In this document: positions 1 through 10,964 of the stretch, piece after piece
Layout of the letters: each line of letters begins with the position of its first letter
Position numbering within the stretch: position 1 is the first letter of the stretch
Assembly (NCBI RefSeq): GCF_025370935.1
Contig: NC_133477.1
Coordinates: 18,566,048-18,630,047, forward strand
DNA length: 64,000 bases
DNA from: Choristoneura fumiferana
Lineage: Eukaryota; Arthropoda; Insecta; Lepidoptera; Tortricidae
Direction of reading: 5' to 3'
Notes under the pieces: generated by a model
Databases searched by the model: none
What the model saw: only the letters and a program-made list of their open reading frames with translations
What the model was told of the DNA's origin: nothing
Made by a program: the position numbers and the translations under genes

Positions 1-142
1 GACTTTGTCTACACACATTAGTTCAATTATTTTCGCATTCATAGCTAATAAATTCACGTACTTACATAACTTTTTATGCTAACTTGCATGTAGAAAACAA
101 ATTTCGAAGTTTATTAATAGAGCTAAAGCTAATCAATTTAAA

Positions 143-266
143 AGTACATTGTGTCTTAAGGACGGTAAATAAGGAATTACGAACGAGAGTCTATTAGAAG
201 CCCGAAGTCGAAGACTGAGGGCTTTAATGAGTCGATGTTCGTAATTCTAGTACCGCCCGTGCGACA
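143..266. repeat. 124-bp palindromic repeat, copy 1
   Basis: Reverse complement of 6021-6144 over its whole length with few differences. Internally palindromic: AATTACGAAC pairs with GTTCGTAATT and AAGCCC with GGGCTT. Reads as a short non-autonomous DNA element. Confidence 0.7.
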
Positions 267-465
267 TACCAGGGGTATTGCAGATGCGTTGCCAACCTAG
301 AGGCCTAAGATGGGATACCTCAAGTGCCAGTAATTCACCGGCTGTCTTACTCTCCACGCCGAAACACAACAGTGCAAGCACTGCTGCTTCACGGCAGGAT
401 TAACGAGCAAGATGGTGGTAGCAATCCGGGCGGACCTTGCCCAAGGTCCTACCATCTGCAAAATG
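267..465 (-). mobile_element. Non-LTR retrotransposon 3'-region fragment
   Basis: Same sequence, on the other strand, as 10640-10910 and 56958-57235, and same strand as 43087-43280. Those copies end in a CCATCAGGAGACCCACTTGC block followed by AATAAAAAA, a non-LTR 3' end. This copy lacks that end. Confidence 0.6.
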
Positions 466-706
466 ACAGAAGAAAATATTTCGTTTAAATATTAATTTAA
501 TGGTTCCGTTTTGCAACGAGTGTCGGCGTATTTTTGATCCAGTGAAAACCCCTTTGTGATATCTGAACTTAGTTTGATATGGGGAGGTATTTCCATATTT
601 CCACCCTCCGATAAATTGAAACTTAACCTGTGTGGGGATGTTACACATGTATTTGTACAGGTGGAAAGTAGGTATCTAGTTTTATACGTATACACCCTTA
701 CGCCGT

Positions 707-1090
707 GCAAAGCTTATGCCCGGTTCACATTATTCCAGTAAAACCACAGATATAGATTACACTAGATAACGCAAACACCTCAATCTGTATGAAAACCAAC
801 CGTGTCACTTTTTTATATCTACTGTGACGTCTCAAGAGCGAATAATCGATTCAAATGCGACGCCCGCCCGCGCCGTGGGGCTCGAGTCAGTCACTAGTCA
901 TGATTAGTCAGTTAGCGGTCAGTCTTTGTATGGGGCCAACCCCGACGTTTGGTCAGGGTTCTGACACGCGAAATAGATGCATTTGCGTAATCTAGTGTAA
1001 TCTATATATGTGAGTAAAATCGTGCCAGTAGCGATACATTGCGGGGTCACAATTTTACTGGAATAAACGTGAACCGGGCATTAGCTTTGA
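707..1090. mobile_element. Nested inverted-repeat element
   Basis: Outer inverted repeats (about 707-744 and 1052-1090, core GCCCGGTTCAC and CCAGTAAAA) enclose an inner MITE at 748-1009 with its own inverted ends ATAGATTACACTAGAT. The inner unit recurs inverted at 17905-18202 in P450 intron 5, without the outer arms. Confidence 0.65.
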
Positions 1091-1763
1091 GCTGCGAGAA
1101 TTATCGCGCAAGTTCCATTATTTTGCGTTGCTCGAAAGACCACTTCAAATTCGTTCGACTTGCAGATCTAACCTGAGCGTAGCAGTTTTAACAAATAAAA
1201 TATCACCATCAAAGTATTTCTCCAAAAAATTTAACATAATACTCGAACATTTTGCACATTGTAACAATACTCGTAGGTACCTTTAAAACATTAATTAAAA
1301 ACGTTAATACACGGCCCCTTCAATAACGTGCAAAATGGCAGTTCCGAGAAAATATGGTTCATAAAAACGCGTTTAATTTGCGATTTACCGTATAATTTGT
1401 TGGATACCGGTATACCGGCAATATTACCGGTAATAAGGTGTGATAACGGCGAATCAGCGGGAATTTGCTTCGCTCCTAAAATTAAAATCGGCGATCCAAC
1501 GCTATTATAATGACTCAGGGAAATGTGTCCCGAGTTAGAAGCAGCAACGGGTAGACAAGTCAATCTACGAATAGGTACATTTCGACACCTCCTACGTATA
1601 CTGGTACAAGTGACAAATTTCTGATTTTTAGTTTTTTGCAGTTTTGTGATTAATATTTCCTTATTTACCTACCACAAAAAATTTGCACGGATATTCCTAT
1701 TAGTTTTGGAAATAAAGTGACGTATATGAATGCATCTAACACCGTTTTGCTAATCGGTACAAC

Positions 1764-1859
1764 GTATACTGAGGCAACCGACATGCACCACTATACGCGG
1801 CACCGATATTGTCGCGGGGCCGGGGAAGTCCAGTGTAACTGGCAGTTGCCTCAGTGTAC
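1764..1859. repeat. Short inverted-repeat element
   Basis: GTATACTGAGGCAAC at 1764-1778 pairs with GTTGCCTCAGTGTAC at 1845-1859, one mismatch in 15. Confidence 0.45.
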
Positions 1860-2285
1860 GCGCTAGCTGTCGCTGCGTGCGGACCGTTTAAACTGTTCTA
1901 CGAACACATAATTTGATAGTATATATAAAAAAAACATGTTTTGGTCTGACAATTGCGGAGAGCAAGACCACAATTGCCGTATTTCTCATAGACAGTCATG
2001 GAAACTAAATCCAACGTGAAACCTTTCCGTGATCTATTTCGCTATGATTTCTTTGGCAAATGTATGGGATGTCAACATAACATTGGTAGTACAACGGTTC
2101 CACCCCAGTACCAGTACGTGATTCAGTTTCCTCGGCTATACCTACATGTACGCGTGCTATAAATATAACATTGCAGTATTACATTGCATTCTGGTAGTGG
2201 AGCATCCCCAAAAAGAAGGCGAAGGCATGCATGCTTTAATTCATATGAGAACAGTAAATTTCAATATACCTACAGGTTGATAAAA

Positions 2286-2487
2286 AAAATCCTGTACTAT
2301 ACTGTAACCCATATTAGGGCTACTGATTACTAATACGATATAAGTGGGAAAACATCGAAATTAGAAAGTCTTCTTGCGACTCCACTTCCATGCAAAACTT
2401 TTTTTTTTCGAATCACAGTATTTTTCTACTTGGATCATATTAGTAATTAGTAGCCCTAATGTGGTTTAAAGTATAGTACAGGTTTTT
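2286..2487. mobile_element. MITE with ~50-bp inverted repeats
   Basis: Ends 2286-2335 and 2438-2487 are imperfect reverse complements (cores CCTGTACTATACT and TTAGGGCTACT). About 200 bp, no coding capacity. Confidence 0.65.
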
Positions 2488-2814
2488 AATAACCCCCTAT
2501 ACACATTTTTTTATACACACCTAAGAAATGGTACCTGGCTATGTATATGGCGAAAACGGGTAAACCGTATGAAGTTATAGAAGTTTCCCAAGACTCAGAA
2601 ACAGACACAAAATTTAAATCTATTGTCAAGAAGACATTAATATATAAGGCGTATTATTAAAATTAATGATTATATCATGGATAGGGAAATTTGGAAATAA
2701 TTCCGATCCGCATTGGCGAGTGCTTACTCCAAATAGCGAATTGAGAACTGTTTTAAATATGTAGTTGTGCTAAATACTTGTGATGTATAGATATCACTAA
2801 AATATGATTGTAAA

Positions 2815-2952
2815 TCTGTTTACAAAATATACCTAGGTTTATTGCCAGACTCTTCTCAACAGAGGTTTTTTCGAACCGGTGGTAGATTTTTTTGACATTC
2901 ATAAGTGCTTGTTACAATCTAAATTGAATAAAGATATTTTGACTTTGACTCA
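2815..2952 (+). mobile_element. Non-LTR 3' end with TTTGAC tail
   Basis: Shares with 51594-51735 the block from TTGCC through CAACAGAGG, CGAACCGGTGGTAGA and AATTGAATAAAGATATTTTG, both finishing in TTTGACTTTGAC. A simple-repeat tail after an AATAAA is typical of a truncated non-LTR element. Confidence 0.6.
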
Positions 2953-3179
2953 ATATTTCATGTCAAAGCTTGGCTTAAGCAAAGTGCTAATCAGACTCGC
3001 GCACGAAGGGTTCCATACCATCTATACAACTTCATTAGGATTAGCAAAAAAAATGGCAAAAAAAAAACATTTGTTGTATGGGGGCCCCCTTAAATATTTA
3101 TTCTGTTCTATTTTTTGTTATATATATATATATATATCGACTACAGTTATACATAATCTGTGAAATTTCAACTGTCTAA

Positions 3180-3290
3180 CTATCATGGTTCATGAGATAC
3201 AGCCTGGTGACAGACGGACGGACAGCGAAGTAGTATATAGAAGTAGGGTTTCCGTTTATACCCTTTGGGTACGGAACCCTGAAGAGGCAC
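3180..3290 (+). repeat. Dispersed repeat fragment
   Basis: Contains GACAGACGGACGGACAG and GGGTACGGAACCCT, the GTCYGT-rich type of dispersed repeat also seen near 50700-50850 and 51840-52050. No coding content. Confidence 0.4.
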
Positions 3291-3992
3291 AAAAAGCTAA
3301 ACCGTTATGTACAAATTGGTGCGATGCGATATATGTATCACATGAGGAACCTTTCACAATAAAATACGAGTACACATTTGAACAGGAATACGAATCCATT
3401 GAATGTGCTTCCATTAATTTAAAGCACTTAATACAATTACTTTTCCTAATAAAACCATTTATATTTCAAGTGAGGTTTTTTATAAAGGTATATTTCTGTA
3501 TTTTGTATAGCACGTTTAAAACATTACTAGCGGTATATTGGTACAAGTGGCATGCTAATGTTAGCGTATATTGATGCAAGTGATAAAAACGTTTATAAAT
3601 CAATAGATGAAGGTAAAAGAGCATCTGTTTTATTGTTCATTGCAAGCCATGTATTTCATCTAAAAATTCATATACAATATAAAAATATCGTTAGATCAGT
3701 AATCTACGCATTACACCGTATACTGGAGCAAGTGGTAATTAGCTCAGTATACCACACAACTACAAGATGTAAAATACGCGTATAGTAGTGTATCTGCAAT
3801 TTTCTCAAAAACTATAAGAAATTTCAAAATTCCATGAATACAGGTAGAAAGCAAATATTTTCTTTGGAACCAATGCAAAATTTTGAAAAGTTATATCATC
3901 AAATGAGAAAGTTACAAGTTTTGGAACCTTTGAACAGCTCTCCTGTAAATTTATGATTATGCACTTGTACCAGTATACGTAGGAGGTGTCGA

Positions 3993-4310
3993 TTTTAGGT
4001 GAAAATAAATAAATACTGTTATAATTCATAACCGCACACTTGTCTACACCAAAATGCAATTCAATGGCGTCACTGAAAGCCTCTGTCTTCTTTAGTAACA
4101 CCATCAATCTTGGTGTTTTGGTGCAAGCAGTTTCAGGTCATCCATTATTATTATTAATATTATGAAAGTCATGGCAGGTGCTTGATTTGCGGAGGTCCAT
4201 AACAATGAACATGAACAACAATTTTATTTCGCATCTCCGATACAAAACGTGTTGGTACACGTTAAGCTGTGGTCAGCTTTAGCAAAAATTTTGAAGATTC
4301 AATTCAATCA
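3993..4310. other. No gene recognised
   Basis: AT-rich. Holds only TTGCGGAGGTCCATA (about 4188), a fragment that also occurs at 20119 and 26963. Confidence 0.4.
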
Positions 4311-4319
4311 AAACAGCCC

Positions 4320-4640
4320 ACATCCACCCACTGCTGGGTAAAGGCCTCTTTGCCCGGTCCTGTGCTAGTCTCATCCACAGTTTACCAACCGAGTGCCAGA
4401 TGTCATCCGACCAATGGACCGGCGGTCTGCCCACCGTTCTTCAATCCAGTCTTGGTCAGCACTCCGTAATTGCTGTCAGTGCGTCTCGCCCCACCTGTTG
4501 TCAGTGCGTCTCGCCAAGCGGCCCACCCATCTCCTCCAGTCCTAATTTCAGAATCGGGGATGTGGTCAAGAAGTGTGATGCCCAGCATAGCTCGCTCAAT
4601 GGCTCTTTGTGCGACTTTTATTTAGTGAATGTTTGCCTTC
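4320..4640 (-). pseudogene. RTE-like reverse transcriptase C-terminal remnant
   Basis: The - strand reads IERAMLGITLLDHIPDSEIR, matching the end of the RT in the RTE relic at 38640-39765 (MERAMLGISLRDRIRNEEIC). Stops and small duplications (GTCAGTGCGTCTCGCC occurs twice) break it. Confidence 0.6.
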
Positions 4641-4664
4641 GTGAGCGTCCATGTTTCAGAACTG

Positions 4665-4810
4665 TAAGTATGTATGTATGCATGTAAACTCATTATTGTA
4701 CAAAATAAGTAAACAAACACAGATGACAAACAATGAAATACATGTACAAAGGCGAACTTATCTCTTTAAGGGATCTCTACCAGTCAACCTTTAAGGTAAG
4801 TAAGGACGGG
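4665..4810 (-). mobile_element. Non-LTR 3' end fragment
   Basis: ATGTAAACTC next to TATGTATG, followed by TTATTGTACAAAA, is shared with 30755-30810 and 38390-38430. On the - strand this is an AATAA...GAGTTTACAT 3' end. Confidence 0.4.
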
Positions 4811-5136
4811 CAAGACACACTGGTCAAAGTGGAAGTATTTATTAAAAGTTGTTTTTTAATCAATTTCTATAAAATTACACTGTTCACTGTTGTTTACTTT
4901 TGTATAGGTACATATGAGTCGCACAGACGAAAATGTGGTGCACAATCTGTAGCAGAGAAACAAATGAAAATAGTGTATATCGGACTTTATTATTGCACCA
5001 TTAGATTCAAAGTCACCTTGAATTTAACTGTACTGGCATGTATCAGAACATCTTGGAAATAACGATGTTTAAAATCAAATCTTCGGAAATTCGTTGAAGA
5101 ACTAAAGTCATCAACATAGCTGGAAAAATATGCAAG

Positions 5137-5690
5137 TGGAAATGACAATGGGCGGGCCACATTGCTCGAAGAACAGATAACCGTTGGGGGAGAAAAGTCC
5201 TTGAATTTCGACCACGAATCGGGAGACGGACGTGATGGCCTATAGTGGTTTGACCTATCGCCTCTCAAGCAGAGGGTCGTGGGCTCAAACCCCAGCTCGC
5301 ACCTCTGAGTTTTTCGAAATTCATGTGCGGAATTACATTTGATATTTACCACGAGCTTTGCGGTGAAGGAAAACATCGTGAGGAAACCTGCAAAAACTTG
5401 CGAAGCAATTCAATGGTGCGTGTGAAGTTCCCAATCTGCACTGGGTCCGCGTGGGAACTATGGCCCAAGCTATCATGTTTTGAGAGGAGGCCTGTGCCCA
5501 GCAGTAGGACGTATACAGGCTGGGATGGATCGGGAGAAGAAACGTTGGCAGGCCTCCCACTAGGTGGACTGACGACATCGTGAGAGTTGCGAGCAAGCGG
5601 TGTGTGCAAGTGGCGAGTTGTCGTTCATTGTGGCGTAAGAAAGCTTTTGTTCAGCAGTGGACGTGTTCCAGCAGATGATGATGAAAATAA
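5137..5690 (+). pseudogene. RTE-like RT C-terminus, split by a SINE
   Basis: 5137-5226 encodes GHIARRTDNRWG and the conserved end of RTE-type RTs. The reading resumes after the SINE with NVGRPPTRWTDD (about 5540-5580) and reaches a GATGATGATG tail near 5675. The two halves join at the SINE target site. Confidence 0.75.
5227..5528 (+). mobile_element. tRNA-derived SINE inserted in the RTE relic
   Basis: Flanked by ATCGGGAGA at 5218-5226 and 5529-5537, a 9-bp target duplication. A tRNA-like head with A-box-like GGCCTATAGTGGTTT and B-box-like GGGCTCAAACCCC is followed by a body shared with 25915-26225 and 21434-21742. Confidence 0.8.
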
Positions 5691-6020
5691 AATCTTTTTC
5701 ATCACACTTGCTCGTAAACAGTGTTGTAACATGCAGGCTACCTTAGTTGCAACCCCCCAAATAAAACCCTCGACCTTAATGTGCTTGTCATGAAACCCGT
5801 GGTCGGTAAATGAGTGCCCGTACTGATGGCGCTGCGCATGGCGTAGCAGCAGGACCACATGGACCACCACATGCACACGCACGTTGCGGCGCATGCCGAG
5901 AGAGGTTGAGGGCGACACTGCCAAGAGCACAGCCTAAGGTATCGCCAATATTTGGAACAATTATATTTTTTCTTTTACAAATATAAAATATTATTTGCAA
6001 ATGTGATGAAAAACATTTTA
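5691..6020. other. No gene recognised
   Basis: Includes a GC-rich stretch near 5820-5930. No splice-supported coding signal. Confidence 0.4.
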
Positions 6021-6144
6021 TGTCGCACGGGCGGTACTATAATTACGAACATCGACTCATTAAAGCCCTCAGTCTTCGACTTCGGGCTTCTAATAGACTC
6101 TCGTTCGTAATTCCTTATTTACCGCCCTTAAGACACAATGTACT
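6021..6144. repeat. 124-bp palindromic repeat, copy 2
   Basis: Inverted partner of 143-266. The two copies face each other across 5.75 kb. Confidence 0.7.
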
Positions 6145-6640
6145 ATTTCGCTTGATGTTCGTGCGCTGGGCAGTTAGCATCGGCCGTAAAACACGCTAAG
6201 CAGAAGCGTCGTAAACGCGGAAACGACAGCTGTTGAACGGTGGGCTTAGCCGTGGCAGGTGCTTGCTTTGTTTAATGAGCTATTACAAGTGTTGGATAGT
6301 GAATTATAAACTACTAGCTTCCAACAGTGGCTTTGCCCACGTTCGAAATAACTTCATGGGGAATATTTACAACTATTTACAAAATTTATATGCAAGTCCA
6401 ATTCGCACTTGGCCGATTTGTTACTCGGACTTAAATATTTTTTGAATTTATTGTGCCGAGTACCTAGATTAAAGTAAAATGCCAAACATTCGGCGAAAAG
6501 TTTTTAATTGAAACATAATTATTACACTGGCGCTTGACCGAAATTCCTGAAAGTTGCGAAACAAAATGAAGCTTTCGTTTTCCCACTTCCTGCTTTCAAG
6601 TTATTTCCGGTGGCGGGAAGTGCAGAATCGCATTGACTTA
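6145..6640. other. No gene recognised
   Basis: Short chance ORFs only; no repeat pair found within the window. Confidence 0.35.
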
Positions 6641-6644
6641 TACA

Positions 6645-6785
6645 GGGTGTACGTAAGTCTGACCTGGTCTGGTCTGACGACCTGGTTAAGATCGCGGGAT
6701 GCACAAGACCGGTCTGAGTGGAGAGCCTTGGGGGAGGCCAGCAGTGGACGTCTTTCGGCTGACATGATGATGATGATGATGACGT
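6645..6785 (+). mobile_element. RTE-like 3' end with (ATG)n tail
   Basis: GACGACCTGGTTAAGATCGC, GGAGAGCCTTGGGGGAGGCC and CAGCAGTGGACGTC, then CTGACATGATGATGATGATG. This is the 3' end of the RTE family whose - strand copies lie at 10239-10330, 12355-12445, 36283-36405 and 42090-42300. Confidence 0.75.
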
Positions 6786-6929
6786 AAGTCTAACGATAAA
6801 ACTGCAAGGACATTACATATCTAGTGAATAACGTTTTTTTTTATTGTATTTTGTCGGACAAGTTCGTATTTATTTTTGCTTTCTAAACTTCTTTCTTAAC
6901 TTCAGTTAACTTTAGTAAGCAAGTTTGAC

Positions 6930-7115
6930 CGCTAAGTGTCTGTATGTCTGTGTGTCTGTCTGTGGCACCCTGGCACCGTAGCTCTTAAACGGGTGGACTG
7001 ATTTGAATGCGGTTTTTTATTTGAAAGCAGGTTTTCTAGCAATGGTTCTTAGACATGTTTTATCAAAGTCGGTTCAGCCGTTTCAAGATCATCAGCTCTT
7101 TTGTTCGCTGCGGTA
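6930..7115 (+). repeat. Dispersed repeat, inverted partner of 31085-31315
   Basis: GTAGCTCTTAAACGGGTGGA and GAAAGCAGGTTTTCT appear reverse-complemented at 31190-31260. Non-coding. Confidence 0.6.
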
Positions 7116-7214
7116 GGAATCTTAGACGCATAATGGGTACTTACTTTACTTTATATTTGGAACCTAAAATTTGAACTCCCCATGTATGCTATATAACTAT
7201 GCAAGATAAATTAA

Positions 7215-7525
7215 TGGAATGATGCTGCAGCCAGGATATCCAGAACACTAGTAGGTACACTCTTGATAAAACCATAGCAGATATATCGTGTTTGGATTCG
7301 TTTCGATCAGAATTTGATTCTACTTACATACAATGCAATGGTGGCAACAGAATGAGCTGATGCTGCAGCCAGGATAACCAGCACACTAGTAAACTCTATA
7401 AAAATAATAGCAGATAATATGTCGTGTTTGATTCCTTCTCATCAGTATTTGATTCTGCATACAATGCAATGGTGGCAACACGATGAGCTGATGCTGCAGC
7501 CAGGATATCAAACACACTAGTACAC
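7215..7525. repeat. Tandem repeat, period 131-138 bp, about 2.3 units
   Basis: GATGCTGCAGCCAGGAT starts at 7221, 7359 and 7490. Each is followed by a CACTAGTA block, and the units share CATACAATGCAATGGTGGCA. Confidence 0.85.
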
Positions 7526-7803
7526 TTTAAAAAAAATATATACCAAAGTTTAAAAACATGACATAAAAAAACTTACATTAAAAATTAAAAAAACCCCTGA
7601 ACCAAAAAAAAAACAAAAAACAATGCCGCCAAAAAAGAGAACTATAAAGTAATAAATAATTATGCACTCCCTAGCTGTTGCCCGCGACTTCATCTGCGAA
7701 GAATTTGTTTATCCCTACCCGCGGGGACTATGCTGATTTCCCGCAAAATTAGCCCAAGTTAATTTAGTATAAGTACCTAGTAATATTTTTTTTATCTAAG
7801 CGT

Positions 7804-7914
7804 CGTCGGTGTCGGGGGACCGCTAAGGTTAATACTAAAAAAAATACAACAAGTATATACATATTTTATGTACTTTAGTTTCGTGTTAACCTTAGCGGTC
7901 CCCCGACACCGACG
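7804..7914. repeat. Perfect 29-bp hairpin, GC-rich arms
   Basis: 7804-7832 and 7886-7914 are exact reverse complements (CGTCGGTGTCGGGGGACCGC...), with a 53-nt AT-rich spacer. MITE-like. Confidence 0.8.
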
Positions 7915-8039
7915 CGCGAGTCGCGCAATGAATAGGTTCGTAGTTTTTAGGTATTATAAAACTATGGAAATAAAGCCCAGAAGTAACAAACATTTTCATA
8001 CTTTATTTATTTAAGATATTTACGGGGGTGACCAGCCAA

Positions 8040-8265
8040 ACGTATAACAATCTCACTAATATTAGTTTGTTTGTTTATTTGTTTGTTTGTTTGTTACTTC
8101 ATCACGTCTAAACTACCGAATCGATTCAAATGAAATTCGGTATACAGATAGTTTAGGTCCCGGAGAAGGACATAGGATAGTTTTAATCCCGGAAATGGCA
8201 TAGTTCCCGCGGGATAGCGATAAATTAATTCTGCGTGGACGGACTCGCGGGTAACGGCTAGTATA
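8040..8265 (-). repeat. Dispersed 'CTAGC...ATATTAGT' repeat, degraded
   Basis: Same family as 26375-26850 read in reverse: CACTAATATTAG, then GTTACTTC, GAAATTCGGTATACAG, GGATAGTTTTAATCCCGG and CGCGGGTAACGGCTAG. Confidence 0.55.
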
Positions 8266-8292
8266 CCATAAAACACAATAATATATTGAACA

Positions 8293-8441
8293 TTAAGGGG
8301 CTGTTTTACCATCCATTGATTAGTATTAACCGACGGTTGAATGTGATGCCGTCTCTATTTGTTTTGTTCGAATAGACGGAGACGGCATCACATTTAACCG
8401 TCGGTTAACGCTAATCAATGGACAGTGAAACAGCCTCTTAA
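8293..8441. mobile_element. TTAA-flanked palindromic MITE
   Basis: 141-bp element (8297-8437) between two TTAA sites. Inverted repeats of about 62 bp begin GGGGCTGTTT and AGAGGCTGTTT, with CCATTGATTAG and TTAACCGACGGTT in both arms. TTAA target sites are used by piggyBac-type transposases. A decayed relative is at 34603-34717. Confidence 0.8.
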
Positions 8442-9120
8442 TATGATTATGAACAAAAAAATATCTAACCTAGCCTAACCTATAAATAAAAATATAATTC
8501 TGCATCTAGTTACACAAGGTTATGTCGACATATTTGTATCGACATTTTTCTATGCCTATTTTTTTTGCTGTCTGGTAACATTTTCAGCTGTCAATCTGGT
8601 TCGCCTAATTCTGGACTCGAGTATGGTTACCTACCTATGTACTATAAGTGATATTTAAAAAACAGTCGCGGGCCGCGCGGAGATAGGTCACGGCCCAGGG
8701 GTCTTGGGCCACGAGTTGTCAACCCCTGTGATAAACAATTACGACAATTTTATTTAACGTCAGCCGCACTAACAGCCCTGGTGCATGCCATCATCACTCG
8801 TGAATCAGGATCAGCACATAACACACGTAAAGTTTTTTTTTTAACGTTTTTCGAATTTTATCAATTTTTACCAAGGACGGGACGGTGCTGTTTGTCCGAA
8901 CGGCATTGAACTTGTGATTTAAAATTAGAATAACAGAAAACAAGTGAGCAGTGATCATCGAATTTTGCGGTTAGTAAGGATAATTTTACCGTATGTGTTA
9001 TTTTCCAGATGTCCAGTATATCCCCTCCTAAGTCCTCGCGTACTTTATAAAGGAGTAATTAACATTAAGAATAACAGCCGAATGTACTTTATAGAGTTTG
9101 ATATACTTACTACCATCGTG
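8442..9120. other. No gene recognised
   Basis: AT-rich. CCTAACCTA runs occur near 8470. No supported coding signal. Confidence 0.35.
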
Positions 9121-9124
9121 ATTT

Positions 9125-9345
9125 TTTTCAAATTTTTCCACCCACCGGTTTAGATTTTAGAGGGGGGGACGCTCGATTTTAATGAAAATTTGCACTTTAA
9201 AGTTGAATATTTCGCAAAAAAATCATGAATCGAAAAATCGACGAAGCAAACCCCTAATGGTTTTAAAAGACCTATCTAACGATACCCCACACTATAGGGT
9301 TGGATGAGTAAAAAAATCACCCCCACTTTTTAATGACCCGAGTTT
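9125..9345. repeat. Dispersed repeat, inverted partner of 52040-52200
   Basis: CACCCACCGGTTTAGA, GACGCTCGATTTTAATGAAA and AACGATACCCCAC occur reverse-complemented at 52040-52180, and partly at 52805-52860. Confidence 0.65.
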
Positions 9346-9358
9346 GTAATCCCCTTAC

Positions 9359-9742
9359 GGCCCGTGATACACACAATGATTTTCATCACATTGCGAGGAA
9401 AAAAAAATCAAAAATTTAATTTTTTTGTGTCCAAATACTTACAGCTCAGCAAAAGCAAGACGCTAAGAAAACAACTGAATAAAATATGGCTACCCGCCAA
9501 TACAGGGGGCTACTACAAAATTCGAAAATCGAAGTTCATATCATTTTCCTGACGCTACATTGTGAATTAAGGGGCGTAAGTAGGGGATTACAAACTCGGG
9601 TCATAAAACGCCCTCCGCCACGGCCCGTACACACAATGATTTTCATGCGAAGAAAAAATGCAAAAAATGAAATTATTTTGTGTCTAAACACTTCGGCAAA
9701 CAGCTCGGCAAAAGAAAGATGCTATAAAAAGAAATGAATACA
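9359..9742. repeat. ~120-bp direct repeat, two copies
   Basis: 9359-9483 and 9622-9742 share CACACAATGATTTTCAT, TTTTGTGTC and CAGCTCGGCAAAAG-type blocks, about 263 bp apart. Function unknown. Confidence 0.65.
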
Positions 9743-9744
9743 AC

Positions 9745-10238
9745 CCTCCTGATTGTTCCTTTTTTCGAGTCGTCTACCATAGATAATACTAGACCCGTGT
9801 TTAGTTTAGAATTCGAATGGTCTTACGGCCAGATTATTCCAACATGCAAAAAATATTTACTAAAATTATTGCAAAACATTTTGATATAAATTTAAAATAT
9901 AAAAATAGCGACTGTGACAAAGGAAGCGTCAGAGGAGACGACAAATAAACAAAAATTGGGACACAATAAATTAGTATCAGACATGATAATTATCTAGTCG
10001 TGACGTTAATGATACGTAAGTGATCATTGGAAACTAAACTTATAATTCTTTGCAATATTCATGATATTCATTGATTAGAGGTAAGTAGGTAATTCTATTG
10101 TTTTACCTAATGACTTTGAAATAAAGTAATACAAAAAAACACTGCCAGACCAGGATATTAAAAACGACAATGATTCAATGCTTCAATTGATGATCCTGAT
10201 AGAGGATAAATAAACAAACAACGAGTCATTTATAATTA
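9745..10238. other. No gene recognised
   Basis: AT-rich, no repeat or coding signal that I can support. Confidence 0.35.
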
Positions 10239-10330
10239 TCATCGTAATATTATCAGCTATAGGACGTCCATTGTTGTTCATAGCCTCCCCCATAAACCTA
10301 CACTTACTTCGATTGGAAGCCGCCTGCATT
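10239..10330 (-). mobile_element. RTE-like 3' end fragment
   Basis: ATCATCGTAATATTATCAGC, TAGGACGTCCATTG and GCCTCCCCCATA match the - strand RTE 3' end. Confidence 0.65.
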
Positions 10331-10334
10331 TTTT

Positions 10335-10640
10335 TTTACATATTACTGACCGTGATTGACCCCTATCTCACCTGATGTTAAGTGCAGATGAGGCCAAACG
10401 CGTATCTCACTGGTTCAGTAACAGCCTATTCACTCTAGCCTTGTAGAGCCTTAGATTGTATTTATCCGGAAATATAGACGACGGGAGCAAATTCCATTCC
10501 TTAGCAGTTCGCATGCAAGATGAAGCAAACCGCTTCGTGCGTTCTAAGGGAACACTAACCACATAAAAGTGAAGACGCTCCCCCTGCCTGGAAGTCCGTT
10601 GGCAAAATGGAGATGGACGAATAAGATCATGTTTGCAGGT
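10335..10640 (-). pseudogene. Jockey/CR1-like RT C-terminal remnant
   Basis: - strand translation contains RTAKEWNLLPSSIFPD and YKARVNRLLL, the usual end of a Jockey/CR1-type RT ahead of the 3' UTR. CATCAGGTGAGATAGGGG and a short poly-A (on -) near 10330 mark the 3' end. Confidence 0.65.
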
Positions 10641-10910
10641 AGTGAGACCTTGTGCAAAGTCCGCCCGGATTGCTACCACCATCTTGCTCGCTAATCCTGC
10701 CGTGGAGCAGCAGTGCTTGCACTGTTGTGTTCGGCGTGGAGTAAGACAGCCGGTGAAATTACTGGCACTTGAGGTATCCCATCTTAGGCCTCTAGGTTGG
10801 CAACGCATCTGCAATACCCCTGGTGTTGCAGATGTTTATGGGTGGTGGTGATCTCTTACCATCAGGAGACCCACTTGCTCGTTTTCCATCCAGTCGAATA
10901 AAAAAAAATG
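10640..10910 (+). mobile_element. Non-LTR 3' end with poly-A
   Basis: Ends CCATCAGGAGACCCACTTGC, CTCGTTTTCCATCC and AATAAAAAAAA. Head-to-head with the - strand remnant at 10335-10640. Other copies: 267-465, 43087-43280, 56958-57235. Confidence 0.7.
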
Positions 10911-10964
10911 TACCTAATTCCTGCGCATACTCACTAAAATGTATCCGGTAAAAAAATACATCCA

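Larger units (their letters stand above)
1582..3992. mobile_element. 2.4 kb segment bounded by perfect 31-bp inverted repeats
   Basis: 1582-1612 is the exact reverse complement of 3962-3992. The inner part GTATACTGGTACAAGTG is repeated with 1-3 changes at 3533-3549, 3566-3582 and 3718-3734, like subterminal repeats. No transposase ORF is visible, and the interior holds other insertions (1764-1859, 2286-2487, 2815-2952). A non-autonomous DNA transposon is the simplest reading; no clear target duplication was found. Confidence 0.55.

Noticed and set aside
7215..7525. CRISPR-like array
   Set aside because: Only about 2.3 long units with similar interiors: an ordinary tandem repeat in a eukaryotic genome.
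10407..10814. 135-codon - strand ORF as a gene
   Set aside because: Its C-terminal half is a Jockey/CR1-like RT end and its N-terminal half is antisense to another repeat, also seen at 56958-57235.
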